Counted from the first letter of the stretch, positions 54,352 through 63,306 are shown. The stretch: 64,000 bases of DNA from Bacteroidaceae bacterium (GCA_017938245.1 JAGBBX010000024.1:111050-175049); one strand, 5' to 3'. Translations and numbers: made by a program. The notes: generated by a model from the letters alone, not told the origin.

Positions 54352-55224
54352 TTACTTGCCCTTTACACCTGCGAAAACAAACTCTCCGCGAGTCATATCG
54401 GCCTCGAAAGCAAGAGACTCACCATCGCAGATACCTGCGATGTAATAGAAAGCAAAAGCCTCCATTGGAATAAACTCCTCGCCCATACGCACAAGAGGAA
54501 CAAACGTCTCCTCGCAAGCAAAATGAATCTCACCATCAAGAACCTCGCAAGGAATAGCCTCGAGTTTTATATCTACCGTCACAGGCATATTCTCGGCAAA
54601 GCGAGCCGAGTAGATGCAGAGGTCTACAGCAGTAAAATCCTCGTTAGGAAGAAGTTCACAGCGTACCGCCTCATTTACAAAAGGAACCTCGGAACCGGCG
54701 GCAAGCACAGTCATTGCACCGCTGAACTCACCCTCGGCCGAGCCCTCCTCGCTTTCCTCGTCATCGCCACTGCTCAACGCGCCATCGAACACAAGTTCAC
54801 CCATTGCCATTATGGCTTTCAGATGCATTGACGACGCTGTAGCATTGCCCTGCAATTGCTCTATTTTGTAATCTTCGGCAGGAAGCGACATTCCACCCAT
54901 TGACATAACAGGGGTCAAATCGCGACCCAAGAACTCGACCATACCCTCTTTAAGATTACAGGGTACATTCTCCAGTATAATATCCATCTTGGGCATAGCC
55001 GCTGCGAAAGTAACCCCTTTGAGGATAATATCACAACTGTTCGACTCGGTATTGTACTTATACTCGCATTTTACAGTGAATGTTGTCTCGCCTAACTGAA
55101 GGTCACCTTTATAAACAGCCTCGGTTACAGCAGGTTCGAACACCTGTTTGTCATCGTCGTCGCTCGAGCAAGCCGACAAAAGCGCCAACATTGCAAAAAG
55201 CGGAAATAAAAGAAGTTTTTTCAT
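54352..55224 (-). CDS. Calycin-like lipoprotein
   Basis: A 290-residue lipoprotein; the signal ends at LLSAC (Cys19), followed by an SSDDDD stretch that favours surface export in Bacteroidota. The body appears to hold two related beta-rich halves (about 35-170 and 175-290), each with a -CEYKYN/-CELLPN type strand and a 'P(K)MDIILENVPC / PVTVDIKLEAIPC' motif. This resembles the calycin-like/DUF4925 lipoproteins, although I cannot name the family firmly. It lies 13 bases after a TonB-dependent receptor gene and is probably its surface partner. Confidence 0.62.
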   Translation of the reverse strand: MKKLLLFPLFAMLALLSACSSDDDDKQVFEPAVTEAVYKGDLQLGETTFTVKCEYKYNTESNSCDIILKGVTFAAAMPKMDIILENVPCNLKEGMVEFLGRDLTPVMSMGGMSLPAEDYKIEQLQGNATASSMHLKAIMAMGELVFDGALSSGDDEESEEGSAEGEFSGAMTVLAAGSEVPFVNEAVRCELLPNEDFTAVDLCIYSARFAENMPVTVDIKLEAIPCEVLDGEIHFACEETFVPLVRMGEEFIPMEAFAFYYIAGICDGESLAFEADMTRGEFVFAGVKGK

Positions 55225-55237
55225 AATTATAATATTG

Positions 55238-57445
55238 TTAAAGGTTTAAATGCAAAGATACACCTGCTTGAAAAGGCTTTCCTTGCGCAAAAAAGTTATT
55301 ACCAATAGATTTAAAATAGAACGTATTATATTTTTCGTTTAAAAGATTCTTACCCCAAAGCGACGCACCGAAATGTCCTTTCTCCCAACTAAGCGATGCC
55401 GACCAAAGACCATAGAATGGTTGCGAGAGAGTATTATCCTCGTTCCAATAGATGCGTCCTACCCCATTCCAGCCAATGTTAAGCACAAGAAAATTTGCAA
55501 AGTTGCGTGCAACAGGAATGTTATAAGCTATATTTGCCGAGAGTGTCTCGCGCGGTGCCAATGGCAAATAGTTGCCCGAGAAATCATCGCTACCGCTTTT
55601 ATAGCTACGGAACGTGGCGTAGGCACATCCGTAGGCTGCATCCAGTGTAAATCGACCAACAGAGTAACGCAGCGAGAATTCTCCACCGTAACTATGTGAA
55701 CGACCTGCATTGGACATCATACGCCCTGTAGAAAGTCCTTTGGGAAACACTGTCAACTGTTGGTCGCGACAATCGATAAAGAAGAGCGCAGCAGCCAAGG
55801 AGAGGCTGCCATCATCAAGCGGCGAGAGGTGTGTGCCAAACTCATACGTCCAATTAGTCTCGGGGCGGTAGACGGTAGACGATGCATCAATATCGGATTT
55901 ATTTCCCATTATATCGTTCGATAGTTTTTCTTTAAGAATATCGGAAAAGAGTTGCGTATTGTATCCACCGGCCTTAAATCCCTTACTTACCGTTGCATAG
56001 ACATTACCCCAACTACCCGAATACATTGCCGAGAGACGTGGCATCACCTCGAATGCCGACTTATCCTCACAGCCCTTGAAAATACTCTCGAGTTCGCGAT
56101 ACTCAGTGGCACTGCGACGATATTTGTAGAATACACGAGCATAACTGTTGTAATCCATTCTATAATGCTCGTAATCGACACGTACCCCGGCCGAAAGAGA
56201 GAAATTGCCGAATTTCCAATTAAGCCTACCATACAATGCACTACCATATGTAGGCATTGTAAACTTATCCTCTATAGGAAACGACGGGTCGCGAAACTGA
56301 AGATGAAAATCGGGACCTGCAAGATGGAAGAAATTCTCATTGGCATTCTTTACGATAAGATTCTCAATACCATACTCTTTAAACGTAACAGGAGCATCAA
56401 GGTTGATATGTTTATAGAATGCAAACATACCCAAAAGCCAGTCAAGAGCCTTATCCTCGGACGATTTCACCACAATCTCCTGAGTGAAGCTGTGCTCCTT
56501 CTGATACTGCCCCAATGTAAAATAATCGAGCGGAAGAAAGTCGTTGTCTATGCGCATACGGTCGTTGATAAAGCTGTATCCCGTAGTAGAAGAGAAGGTA
56601 AAATCATCGAAGGTTCGCTTTATCGTAAAGCCATCGCTCACACTCAGACGACGGTAGCTGCAGGCATCGTTATAGGCAACGGGAGCCGGCTCGTCGGTCG
56701 ACGGGCTGTAGAGACGATAGCCCCAACCACCCTCATCGACATATCCAAGAGCGAGTGTATTATCCATCATCCAACCCTCGGCAGAACGATACGAGTGTCT
56801 TATACGCGCCGAGACGTTATCTCCCCCATCGCATTTCTCGCCTCGCTCCTTATTATCAAAAAATCCGTCGCTGTGACTATAATACAGACCTGCCGACCAG
56901 CCAAAGTTACGACTCTTTGCCGCATAGTGCGAGGCCTTTATCTTTATATTATTGGCTGTACCATACTCTAATGTAAGGCGCTTACCCTGAAAGCTTAACG
57001 GCGAGAGCGTCTGCACATTTACGACCCCTCCTATACTGTTACGTCCGAAGAGCGTACTTTGCGCACCGCGCACTATCTGTATTCGGGAAACATCAAAAAA
57101 GTCGAAGTCGTAGTTATTCTTGTTCATAACAGGTGCCCCATCGACCAACATAGCAACCACCGGTTGGTCGATACGCGACCCAAAGCCACGTACATATATC
57201 GACGAAGTCATTCGTGAGCCATAATCGGGTTGATAGAAGTTAGGTGCCACAGCCGAAAGTTCTTTTAATGAAACAATGTGCCTATTCTCGAGATCTACAC
57301 GACCAAGCGAAGTCGAAGAATAGGAACCACGCACCTCATCATCCATTTTTAACGAAGCAACAACATCGACTCCCTGCAACAGAACAGTATCAAGCAGTTC
57401 TGTAACAGGTGATATAAATAGCAAAAATATTATTAAAAGATTCAC
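55238..57445 (-). CDS. TonB-dependent outer-membrane receptor
   Basis: A 735-residue receptor. It starts with GTG at 57445 and has a hydrophobic N-terminus (LLIIFLLFISPVTEL). The plug (about 25-155) contains SIYVRGFGSRIDQPVVAMLVD and FDVSRIQIVRGAQSTLFGRN; the 22-stranded barrel follows, ending FQAGVSLHLNL. There is no N-terminal carboxypeptidase-like extension, so it is of the siderophore/vitamin type rather than SusC type. The next gene is a lipoprotein and no SusD is present. The ligand is unknown. Confidence 0.9.
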   Translation of the reverse strand: MNLLIIFLLFISPVTELLDTVLLQGVDVVASLKMDDEVRGSYSSTSLGRVDLENRHIVSLKELSAVAPNFYQPDYGSRMTSSIYVRGFGSRIDQPVVAMLVDGAPVMNKNNYDFDFFDVSRIQIVRGAQSTLFGRNSIGGVVNVQTLSPLSFQGKRLTLEYGTANNIKIKASHYAAKSRNFGWSAGLYYSHSDGFFDNKERGEKCDGGDNVSARIRHSYRSAEGWMMDNTLALGYVDEGGWGYRLYSPSTDEPAPVAYNDACSYRRLSVSDGFTIKRTFDDFTFSSTTGYSFINDRMRIDNDFLPLDYFTLGQYQKEHSFTQEIVVKSSEDKALDWLLGMFAFYKHINLDAPVTFKEYGIENLIVKNANENFFHLAGPDFHLQFRDPSFPIEDKFTMPTYGSALYGRLNWKFGNFSLSAGVRVDYEHYRMDYNSYARVFYKYRRSATEYRELESIFKGCEDKSAFEVMPRLSAMYSGSWGNVYATVSKGFKAGGYNTQLFSDILKEKLSNDIMGNKSDIDASSTVYRPETNWTYEFGTHLSPLDDGSLSLAAALFFIDCRDQQLTVFPKGLSTGRMMSNAGRSHSYGGEFSLRYSVGRFTLDAAYGCAYATFRSYKSGSDDFSGNYLPLAPRETLSANIAYNIPVARNFANFLVLNIGWNGVGRIYWNEDNTLSQPFYGLWSASLSWEKGHFGASLWGKNLLNEKYNTFYFKSIGNNFFAQGKPFQAGVSLHLNL

Positions 57446-57476
57446 TAAGAAAATATCCTATACTTAAAAAACCTCG

Positions 57477-57508
57477 CGAAGATAGTTAAATAAAGCTACT
57501 GACACAAG
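57477..57508 (-). promoter_or_regulatory. Promoter of the TonB receptor operon
   Basis: On the minus strand, CTTG (57505-57508), N20, TATCTTCG (57477-57484), about 31 bases before the GTG start. Each box differs from consensus by one base. Confidence 0.45.
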
Positions 57509-57667
57509 AAACTATTGTTAAAGAAATTCAAAAAAAAGAGAACAGTTCATCACAAGCTATTAAAGCAAACGACAATGATTTTCATATTTTTAGAAACTTG
57601 TTCTATGCCATAAACAGGCTTATATGCTCTTTTACTAAAGATTAGGAAGAAAATAACCGTTAAAAAA

Positions 57668-57699
57668 TTGTTTTTTTAAAAACTTATTCCATAAATTTG
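57668..57699 (+). promoter_or_regulatory. Promoter of the fasciclin lipoprotein gene
   Basis: TTG (57668-57670), about 21 bases, then TAAATTTG (57692-57699), 65 bases before the ATG. Confidence 0.55.
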
Positions 57700-57764
57700 C
57701 GTACTTTAACTTTATACTGCATTGACTACACTGAATAAAACAATAACTAAAAATAACCCTAATT

Positions 57765-59798
57765 ATGCTAAAATCCATTTTTAAAGCAGCGCTCGTTGCA
57801 TCAGCAGTTGTATTGGCAACAGCCTGCACCGAGGAAATTGACAAGAGCAATCGCTACACATTTACCGAGGAGACTATGGCAGATTATCTCGAGAATCGTG
57901 AGGACCAGTTCTCGAGTCTAATCAAAATTTACAAACAGGCCAATATGATGGGTATTCTGCAAACATACGGCAACTACACTATGTTTGCACCCACAAACAA
58001 GGCTATTGAACGTTATCTTTTCGAGCAAGACAGTATCTGGAACGCAACAAAGGACAGCGAGAGACCAAAATGGACGGGTATAACCAGTCCCTACCTCGAG
58101 GATCTTACCGACTCAATGGCTGTGGAGTTTGCCAAGACCCACCTTGTACCAATGAGATTCGAGCTTGCCGAGATGAGTTCAGACGTTCTTGGTTCGCAGA
58201 ACTACAACAACCGCTATCTTAACATATCTTATAAGGTTGAGAATGAGAACGTAGAGATTTATATCAACAACCAGGCGCGCATAGAGCTTGGCGACGAGTT
58301 GGTCGAGAATGGTGTTATCCACGTACTCGACAACGCTATCAGTTCGGCAGCAGATATGATTTGCGCTCAGCTTCAGAAGTACGAATACTTCTCTATCTTC
58401 AATGAGGCAATCAAAAAGACCAAATACGAGGATAAGCTTCAGGGCTACAAGGACGACAGCTACGACCTTGGTTTGGCACCTGCGATGTGTCACACACAGG
58501 GTGAGGGCAAGGGACGTTACCCCCATACAAAATACATTAAGTACACAATTTTCGCCGAGCCCGACAGTGTATTCTTTGCAAGAGGCATTTACGACTTTGC
58601 CGACCTTGAGGCATATGCTCAAAAGTGGTACGGAACAGAGGATATTGACGACTACACAAGCCCCAATAACGCCGTTAACCGTTTCGTAAGTTATCACATC
58701 CTCGACCGCGAGGTAGTATATGACAAATTGGTTATGTTCGAGAACTCAATGCATAATAACAGCGCTTTCAAGCAGGACATTGCGTGGATGGACAACCAAG
58801 ACCGTTACGACTATTTCGGTACAATGTATAACAAACTCTTAAAGGTTCTTATGCCTTTGAGCAACACTACCGACAAGACAAAATCATCTAACATCTGGAT
58901 TAACCCCAGTCGCCGCACAATCCCCGGAAATCAGGATATGCGCTATCACCTCGATATCAAGATTTACCGTCTCTCAGAGTTTAACGATATGAACAACGAA
59001 TATAAAGGATTCAGCGGAAACTCACTCAACGGAACAATTCACCCCATCAACAAAATTCTCATCTATAATGAAGAGGAGATGCACGGCAATGTTCTTAACG
59101 AGAGAATGCGTTTCGACTTTGGAACACTGCTTCCCGAGCTTACCACAAACAATGTACGCTATGCACCCTGGCCCAATGCCGGTACAGTTTGCGGACACGG
59201 TGAGTACCAGATTCCCGAGGGTTATGCAAAGAACCTGAAGATTCTTAACGAGGACACATACGTATTCTATACAAGTCCCTATACTTGGGGTTGCAACTAT
59301 CTGGGCGATGAGTTCTTGGCTGTTGGTAAGTACGACTTTGCATACAAACTACCTCCCGTACCCGCAGGAACATACGAGCTTCGTATAGGTTACACAGCAT
59401 ACGATATGCGTTCAATTACACAGTTCTATGTCGACAACAAGATTTGCGGTATCCCCGTAGACCTTAAGATTGGTGCCACCGATGCACGTATCGGTTGGTT
59501 GGCCGATGGTCCCGATGAGTCGGAGAACGAGGAGAACGACCGTGTAATGCGTAACCACGGTTATATGAAGGCCGGTAACAGCTTCACATCACAGTGGCAG
59601 AGTGGCGACGGCAAGAAGACTGCACGCAGCTACAGCAATGCCATCCGTAAGATTATCACTACAATGCGTGTAGATGGTGAGCATTGGGTACGTTTCAAGA
59701 AGGTAGACGATGTAAATGGTTCACAGATGAACCACGACTACATCGAGCTTGTACCTACATCAATTGTAAACTCGTATATTCCCGAGGACAGACTATAA
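57765..59798 (+). CDS. Fasciclin-domain lipoprotein (SusE-like position family)
   Basis: A 677-residue lipoprotein; the signal ends at LATAC (Cys21). An N-terminal FAS1-like domain (about 35-200) shows FSSLIKIYKQANMMGILQTYGNYTMFAPT split over residues 48-78 and GVIHVLDNAIS near 185. The central part (about 210-440) has a second, weaker FAS1-like unit. A C-terminal region (about 470-670) resembles a carbohydrate-binding sandwich (PPVPAGTYELRIGYTA). Such proteins are usually encoded beside SusC/SusD transporters; here the gene stands alone. Probably surface-exposed and adhesive or glycan-binding. Confidence 0.8.
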   Translation: MLKSIFKAALVASAVVLATACTEEIDKSNRYTFTEETMADYLENREDQFSSLIKIYKQANMMGILQTYGNYTMFAPTNKAIERYLFEQDSIWNATKDSERPKWTGITSPYLEDLTDSMAVEFAKTHLVPMRFELAEMSSDVLGSQNYNNRYLNISYKVENENVEIYINNQARIELGDELVENGVIHVLDNAISSAADMICAQLQKYEYFSIFNEAIKKTKYEDKLQGYKDDSYDLGLAPAMCHTQGEGKGRYPHTKYIKYTIFAEPDSVFFARGIYDFADLEAYAQKWYGTEDIDDYTSPNNAVNRFVSYHILDREVVYDKLVMFENSMHNNSAFKQDIAWMDNQDRYDYFGTMYNKLLKVLMPLSNTTDKTKSSNIWINPSRRTIPGNQDMRYHLDIKIYRLSEFNDMNNEYKGFSGNSLNGTIHPINKILIYNEEEMHGNVLNERMRFDFGTLLPELTTNNVRYAPWPNAGTVCGHGEYQIPEGYAKNLKILNEDTYVFYTSPYTWGCNYLGDEFLAVGKYDFAYKLPPVPAGTYELRIGYTAYDMRSITQFYVDNKICGIPVDLKIGATDARIGWLADGPDESENEENDRVMRNHGYMKAGNSFTSQWQSGDGKKTARSYSNAIRKIITTMRVDGEHWVRFKKVDDVNGSQMNHDYIELVPTSIVNSYIPEDRL

Positions 59799-59812
59799 TC
59801 ATTGAATCTATT

Positions 59813-59854
59813 ATAGGCAGTTTCTGTAAAGCGCGCTTTACAGAAACTGCCTAT
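59813..59854 (+). terminator. Terminator of the fasciclin lipoprotein gene
   Basis: A perfect 42-base palindrome (21-base arms, GCG|CGC centre), followed by TTATTT, 15 bases past the stop. Confidence 0.85.
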
Positions 59855-59931
59855 TTATTTCCATAAGACAGAGCTTATTAAATCTTTTTAACTTATTTAA
59901 ACACATTGTCACAAAAAAACGTGATATTTGA

Positions 59932-59961
59932 TTGTATTTAACAAAAAAAGCACTAAGTTTG
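59932..59961 (+). promoter_or_regulatory. Promoter of the LPP20/PEGA operon
   Basis: TTG (59932-59934), N19, TAAGTTTG (59954-59961). Transcription from about 59968 would give a leader of about 207 bases. Confidence 0.5.
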
Positions 59962-60090
59962 CAACAAGCAAAAGAGTGTATCTACTTTTAAACCAATAAA
60001 TAGACTTATTTTAGAGTAAGGCGTGACTGAGAACTCTACTTAGGTAACGTTGGATAATGTGCTTTTTATCATATTTATCTAAGCAAGGCC

Positions 60091-60152
60091 ATGTAAATCG
60101 CAGTAATGGCTCTACGTCTTATTATTTACATTGAACAGGCTGCAAAGAGCCA
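60091..60152 (+). promoter_or_regulatory. Possible pseudoknot in the operon leader
   Basis: ATGTAAAT (60091-60098) pairs with ATTTACAT (60124-60131), and TGGCTCT (60107-60113) pairs with AGAGCCA (60146-60152). The pairs interleave, giving an H-type pseudoknot that ends 22 bases before the ATG at 60175. Confidence 0.3.
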
Positions 60153-60174
60153 CAGCCACAAAATCATTTTTATT

Positions 60175-60783
60175 ATGAAAAAGTTTCTTTTACTTTTGTC
60201 AGTCATTATTTTAGCCTCTTGCGGTTCATCAAAAGTGGTCACAGAAGACGTTTCATCGAGAACAAAGCCCAAAGATTCATTACACGGTGCTGCTATTGAG
60301 CTGACACTATCGGAGCAAATGGCACTGGAAAGACCCGAGACACGCGCTTCGGGCGAAGGTCTATCATCAAGACTTGCTCAAGCCAAGATATATGCCGAAG
60401 GCCAGGCACGAGGAGCATTGGCACGTGCAATTTCATCAATAATTAAAACAGCATCCGAGGAGTCCGGTCTCGGTTGGGAGAAATATGCAGGTAACGGCAG
60501 TGAAGGCAACAGTGTTAACGACGAAGGTACAAAGTCACAAAACCAGACTCAGCAAATAGCAAATGAGCTTGTACAGAATGCAGTAGTTATACATCAAGAT
60601 AATTTCGTTCAGCCCGACAGACGATACAAAGTATTTGTTTGCTTAGAGTATCGTGGAGATGCAAAGAGCATTGTAAATAAAATAAAGCAACAAATCCCCG
60701 ATGAGGATAGAATGAAAATGGAATACGAGTTCCAGAAATTCGAAAAGAAGATTAACGAGGAATTAAGCAAACACGGAAAATAA
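60175..60783 (+). CDS. LPP20-like lipoprotein
   Basis: From the ATG at 60175, 202 residues. The lipoprotein signal ends at ILASC (Cys16). After a short linker comes a domain starting LHGAAIELTLSEQMALERPE with RLAQAKIYAEGQARGALARA, similar in style to the LPP20 family, then VVIHQDNFVQPDRRYKVFVC, and a charged helical tail ending SKHGK. Function unknown. It is the first gene of an operon; its body has been duplicated into the next gene. Confidence 0.72.
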   Translation: MKKFLLLLSVIILASCGSSKVVTEDVSSRTKPKDSLHGAAIELTLSEQMALERPETRASGEGLSSRLAQAKIYAEGQARGALARAISSIIKTASEESGLGWEKYAGNGSEGNSVNDEGTKSQNQTQQIANELVQNAVVIHQDNFVQPDRRYKVFVCLEYRGDAKSIVNKIKQQIPDEDRMKMEYEFQKFEKKINEELSKHGK

Positions 60784-60866
60784 TCACGAAATGCACCGAT
60801 TTATAATCACATCTATAATTTGTCTGCTTGGGTATAGTATATATGCCCAAGTAGACATTAAAGGGA
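60275..60866 (+). repeat. 592-bp tandem duplication, copy 1
   Basis: Spans the body of the first LPP20-like gene plus the intergenic 7 bases and the first 25 codons of the second gene. The equivalent positions recur exactly 592 bases later. Confidence 0.88.
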
Positions 60867-61375
60867 ATTCATTACACGGAATGGCTATTGAGCTGACACT
60901 ATCGGAGCAGATGGCACTTGAAAGACCCGAGACACGCGCTTCGGGCGAAGGTGTAGCTGCAAGACTTGCACAAGCCAAGATATATGCCGAAGGTCAGGCA
61001 CGAGGAGCATTGGCACGTGCAATTGCATCAATGATAAAAACAGCATCCGAGGAGTCCGGTCTCGGTTGGGAGAAGTATGCAAGTGACGGCGATGAAGGCA
61101 GCAGTGTCAGCGACGAAGGAACAAAGTCTGAAAACTCGACTCAGCAAATAGCAGAAGAGGTTGTACAGAATGCAGTAGTTATACAACAAGATAACTTCAG
61201 GCAGCCCGACAGACGATACAAGGTCTTTGTTTGCATTGAGTATCGTGGAGATGCAAAGAGCATTGTAAATAAAATAAAGCAACAAATCCCCGATGAGGAT
61301 AGAATGAAAATGGAATACGAATTCCAGCAATTCGAAAAGAAAGTCAACGAGGAATTAAGCAAACACGGAAAATAA
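60791..61375 (+). CDS. Chimeric LPP20-like exported protein
   Basis: A 194-residue protein whose signal peptide (MHRFIITSIICLLGYSIYAQ) is the same as that of the downstream 636-residue protein, whereas the remaining 168 residues are about 88 percent identical to the upstream lipoprotein. There is no lipobox cysteine, so the protein should be released into the periplasm or secreted rather than lipid-anchored. It arose by the 592-bp tandem duplication. Seven bases separate it from the genes on either side. Confidence 0.8.
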   Translation: MHRFIITSIICLLGYSIYAQVDIKGNSLHGMAIELTLSEQMALERPETRASGEGVAARLAQAKIYAEGQARGALARAIASMIKTASEESGLGWEKYASDGDEGSSVSDEGTKSENSTQQIAEEVVQNAVVIQQDNFRQPDRRYKVFVCIEYRGDAKSIVNKIKQQIPDEDRMKMEYEFQQFEKKVNEELSKHGK

Positions 61376-61458
61376 TCACGAAATGCACCGATTTATAATT
61401 ACATCTATAATTTGTCTGCTTGGGTATAGTATATATGCCCAAGTAGACATTAATAGAA
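60867..61458 (+). repeat. 592-bp tandem duplication, copy 2
   Basis: Direct continuation of copy 1. The last roughly 80 bases (junction and signal peptide codons, 61375-61455) differ from copy 1 at one base only, whereas the central body is more diverged. Confidence 0.88.
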
Positions 61459-63293
61459 TAAAAAACGACAAATCTTATTATACCGGAGAAGGAGTGGGTG
61501 TCACAAAAGAGGAGGCCCACCAAAACGCTTTAGGCGAGATTGCACGACAGATACAGACAAATATACTATCTGCTTCTAAAGAGAAACACACCGACTCGGA
61601 GAAGAAAACAGACAACAATTCGAGTTTTACCTCGACACACGAGCAGGAATCTGAACTTGCAGCAGTGTCATCGGTATCTCTGCGAAATGTAGAGATGATG
61701 GAGCTATCGCCCGAACCCGAAGCAAAAGTATTCTGCTGGGTTCATAAAAGCGAAGTAGAGCGTATGTATGAAGAGAGAAAGAAAAAGGTTCTCGGATTCA
61801 TAAAGACAGGAAAAACGGCCGAAAAATCATTACAAATAGACGACGCCCTGCGCTACTACTATTGGGCCTTAATGCTTAATAAGGGCCTAAACACCGAAAT
61901 TGAAAATGATGGAGAGCAAATGAGTGCAAGTTCATTTGCCGAATATAAAATAAAGACACTTATAAAAAATCTTGTAATAACTGTAAATGAGTGTCAAAAT
62001 ATTGACAACCGCTACTATGTGAATGCCAATTTCAAATACTGCGGACACGATGTATCGAGTTTGCAGATTAAATATTTCGATGGACAATCGTACGTAGGAC
62101 CACTATCGGTACGTGATGGCGCAGGTGAGTTAGAACTACTCAGCCACCCAAACAACAACAAGATAGATATAATGTATGAATATATGTTCAAGAAAGAGGG
62201 TGAGAGTTTCGACGATGACCTACGAGCTGTATTCAAAGGCAGTAAACCTATTATTATAAAAGAGGCCAAAAGCACTATGGCGGTTAACAGCGCTAAAAGC
62301 AATAAGAAATCGACCAATAAAAGTACAAATGCTGCAAGCCTTAATACTGCATCTGTCAGCGTTGCTCCGGTAGGCGAAACAACCGTAAAAGCCGAAAAGA
62401 TAGTAACAAAAAAGCGAATAGAGATGAAAGTCGTAGAGGAAGACAAAGACTATCTCGAAGCGATGAAGAAAATAGAAGAGGCAATAAAGACAGACAACCC
62501 CAAAACAGCATACAGCCACTTCACCCCCGATGGATATAAGATGTTCGACACCCTGCTAAACAGAACAGGTAAAGTAGCCCTCTTCGGAGTAAGCCAGAAC
62601 TACTCATTCATAGAGTGCAACGACAAAGTCATCGGACGTTTCTGCAAGGTGAGCATAAAATTCAAGAACGGAAAGAAGTTTATGGAGAACTTGGTATTCC
62701 GCTTCAACAACGAGAAGAAAATTGAATCGTTGGCATTTGCGCTGACAAAAAAGGCCGAAGATGATATTTTCAATGCCGACGCCAGCCTTTGGAAAGATGT
62801 ATCAAGATATGCCATATTACAGTTTATGGAGGACTACCAGACGGCATACGCTCTGAAACGACTCGACTATATCGACAGAATATTCTCGGACGATGCCATA
62901 ATAATCGTTGGCAGTATGCTGAAGCCTGCAAAACAGGCCAACTTAGAGGGAAGGCAGATTGATTTGGGAAACGATAATGTAGAATACCGACAAAGGACAA
63001 AATCGGAGTACTTAAACAAGCTTAAATCGCAATTCAAAGAGAGAGAATACATACACCTCACATTCGAAAATAACGAAATTCAGTTGGTAAATGCTCCTTA
63101 TCGCGAGTTAGGAACCGTATTTGCAGTCCAGATAAGACAGTTATACAATTCGTCAAGCTACTCCGACCAGGGTTACCTGACTTTGGTATTCGATGCATCA
63201 AGAGAGTTGCCACTTATAGGAGTGAGACTATGGCAACCCGATAAAACCGAAATGATTAAAATTCAAGATTTTGTAAAGAAGTTCAAATTCTAA
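61383..63293 (+). CDS. LPP20-domain exported protein with C-terminal extension
   Basis: A 636-residue protein with signal peptide MHRFIITSIICLLGYSIYAQ. Residues about 30-120 form an LPP20-like domain (YYTGEGVGVTKEEAHQNALG, then EIARQIQTNI). A helical TPR-like part follows (about 130-190, LQIDDALRYYYWALMLNKGL), then a beta-rich segment (190-290), a Lys/Ala/Ser/Thr linker (about 295-345), and a C-terminal region (350-636) that contains two NTF2-like stretches by appearance. No enzyme motif seen. Third gene of the operon, followed by a PEGA-domain gene. Confidence 0.7.
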   Translation: MHRFIITSIICLLGYSIYAQVDINRIKNDKSYYTGEGVGVTKEEAHQNALGEIARQIQTNILSASKEKHTDSEKKTDNNSSFTSTHEQESELAAVSSVSLRNVEMMELSPEPEAKVFCWVHKSEVERMYEERKKKVLGFIKTGKTAEKSLQIDDALRYYYWALMLNKGLNTEIENDGEQMSASSFAEYKIKTLIKNLVITVNECQNIDNRYYVNANFKYCGHDVSSLQIKYFDGQSYVGPLSVRDGAGELELLSHPNNNKIDIMYEYMFKKEGESFDDDLRAVFKGSKPIIIKEAKSTMAVNSAKSNKKSTNKSTNAASLNTASVSVAPVGETTVKAEKIVTKKRIEMKVVEEDKDYLEAMKKIEEAIKTDNPKTAYSHFTPDGYKMFDTLLNRTGKVALFGVSQNYSFIECNDKVIGRFCKVSIKFKNGKKFMENLVFRFNNEKKIESLAFALTKKAEDDIFNADASLWKDVSRYAILQFMEDYQTAYALKRLDYIDRIFSDDAIIIVGSMLKPAKQANLEGRQIDLGNDNVEYRQRTKSEYLNKLKSQFKEREYIHLTFENNEIQLVNAPYRELGTVFAVQIRQLYNSSSYSDQGYLTLVFDASRELPLIGVRLWQPDKTEMIKIQDFVKKFKF

Positions 63294-63306
63294 TAAATAG
63301 AAGCTA

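Larger units (their letters stand above)
57446..57764. other. Divergent promoter region, no gene
   Basis: 319 bases between the TonB receptor and the fasciclin lipoprotein. Besides the two promoters listed separately I see only AT-rich DNA. Confidence 0.75.
59799..60174. other. Gene-free region with terminator, promoter and a leader with possible pseudoknot
   Basis: 376 bases containing the terminator at 59813-59854, a promoter at 59932-59961 and about 200 bases of untranslated leader. An in-frame ATG at 60106 would add 23 residues before the signal peptide of the next gene, so I do not use it. Confidence 0.7.

Noticed and set aside
55952-56971. A 339-codon plus-strand frame
   Set aside because: Antisense to the TonB receptor barrel; composition is that of a complementary frame.
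54340-57445. SusC/SusD pair
   Set aside because: The receptor lacks the N-terminal extension of SusC proteins and the lipoprotein is beta-rich, unlike helical SusD.
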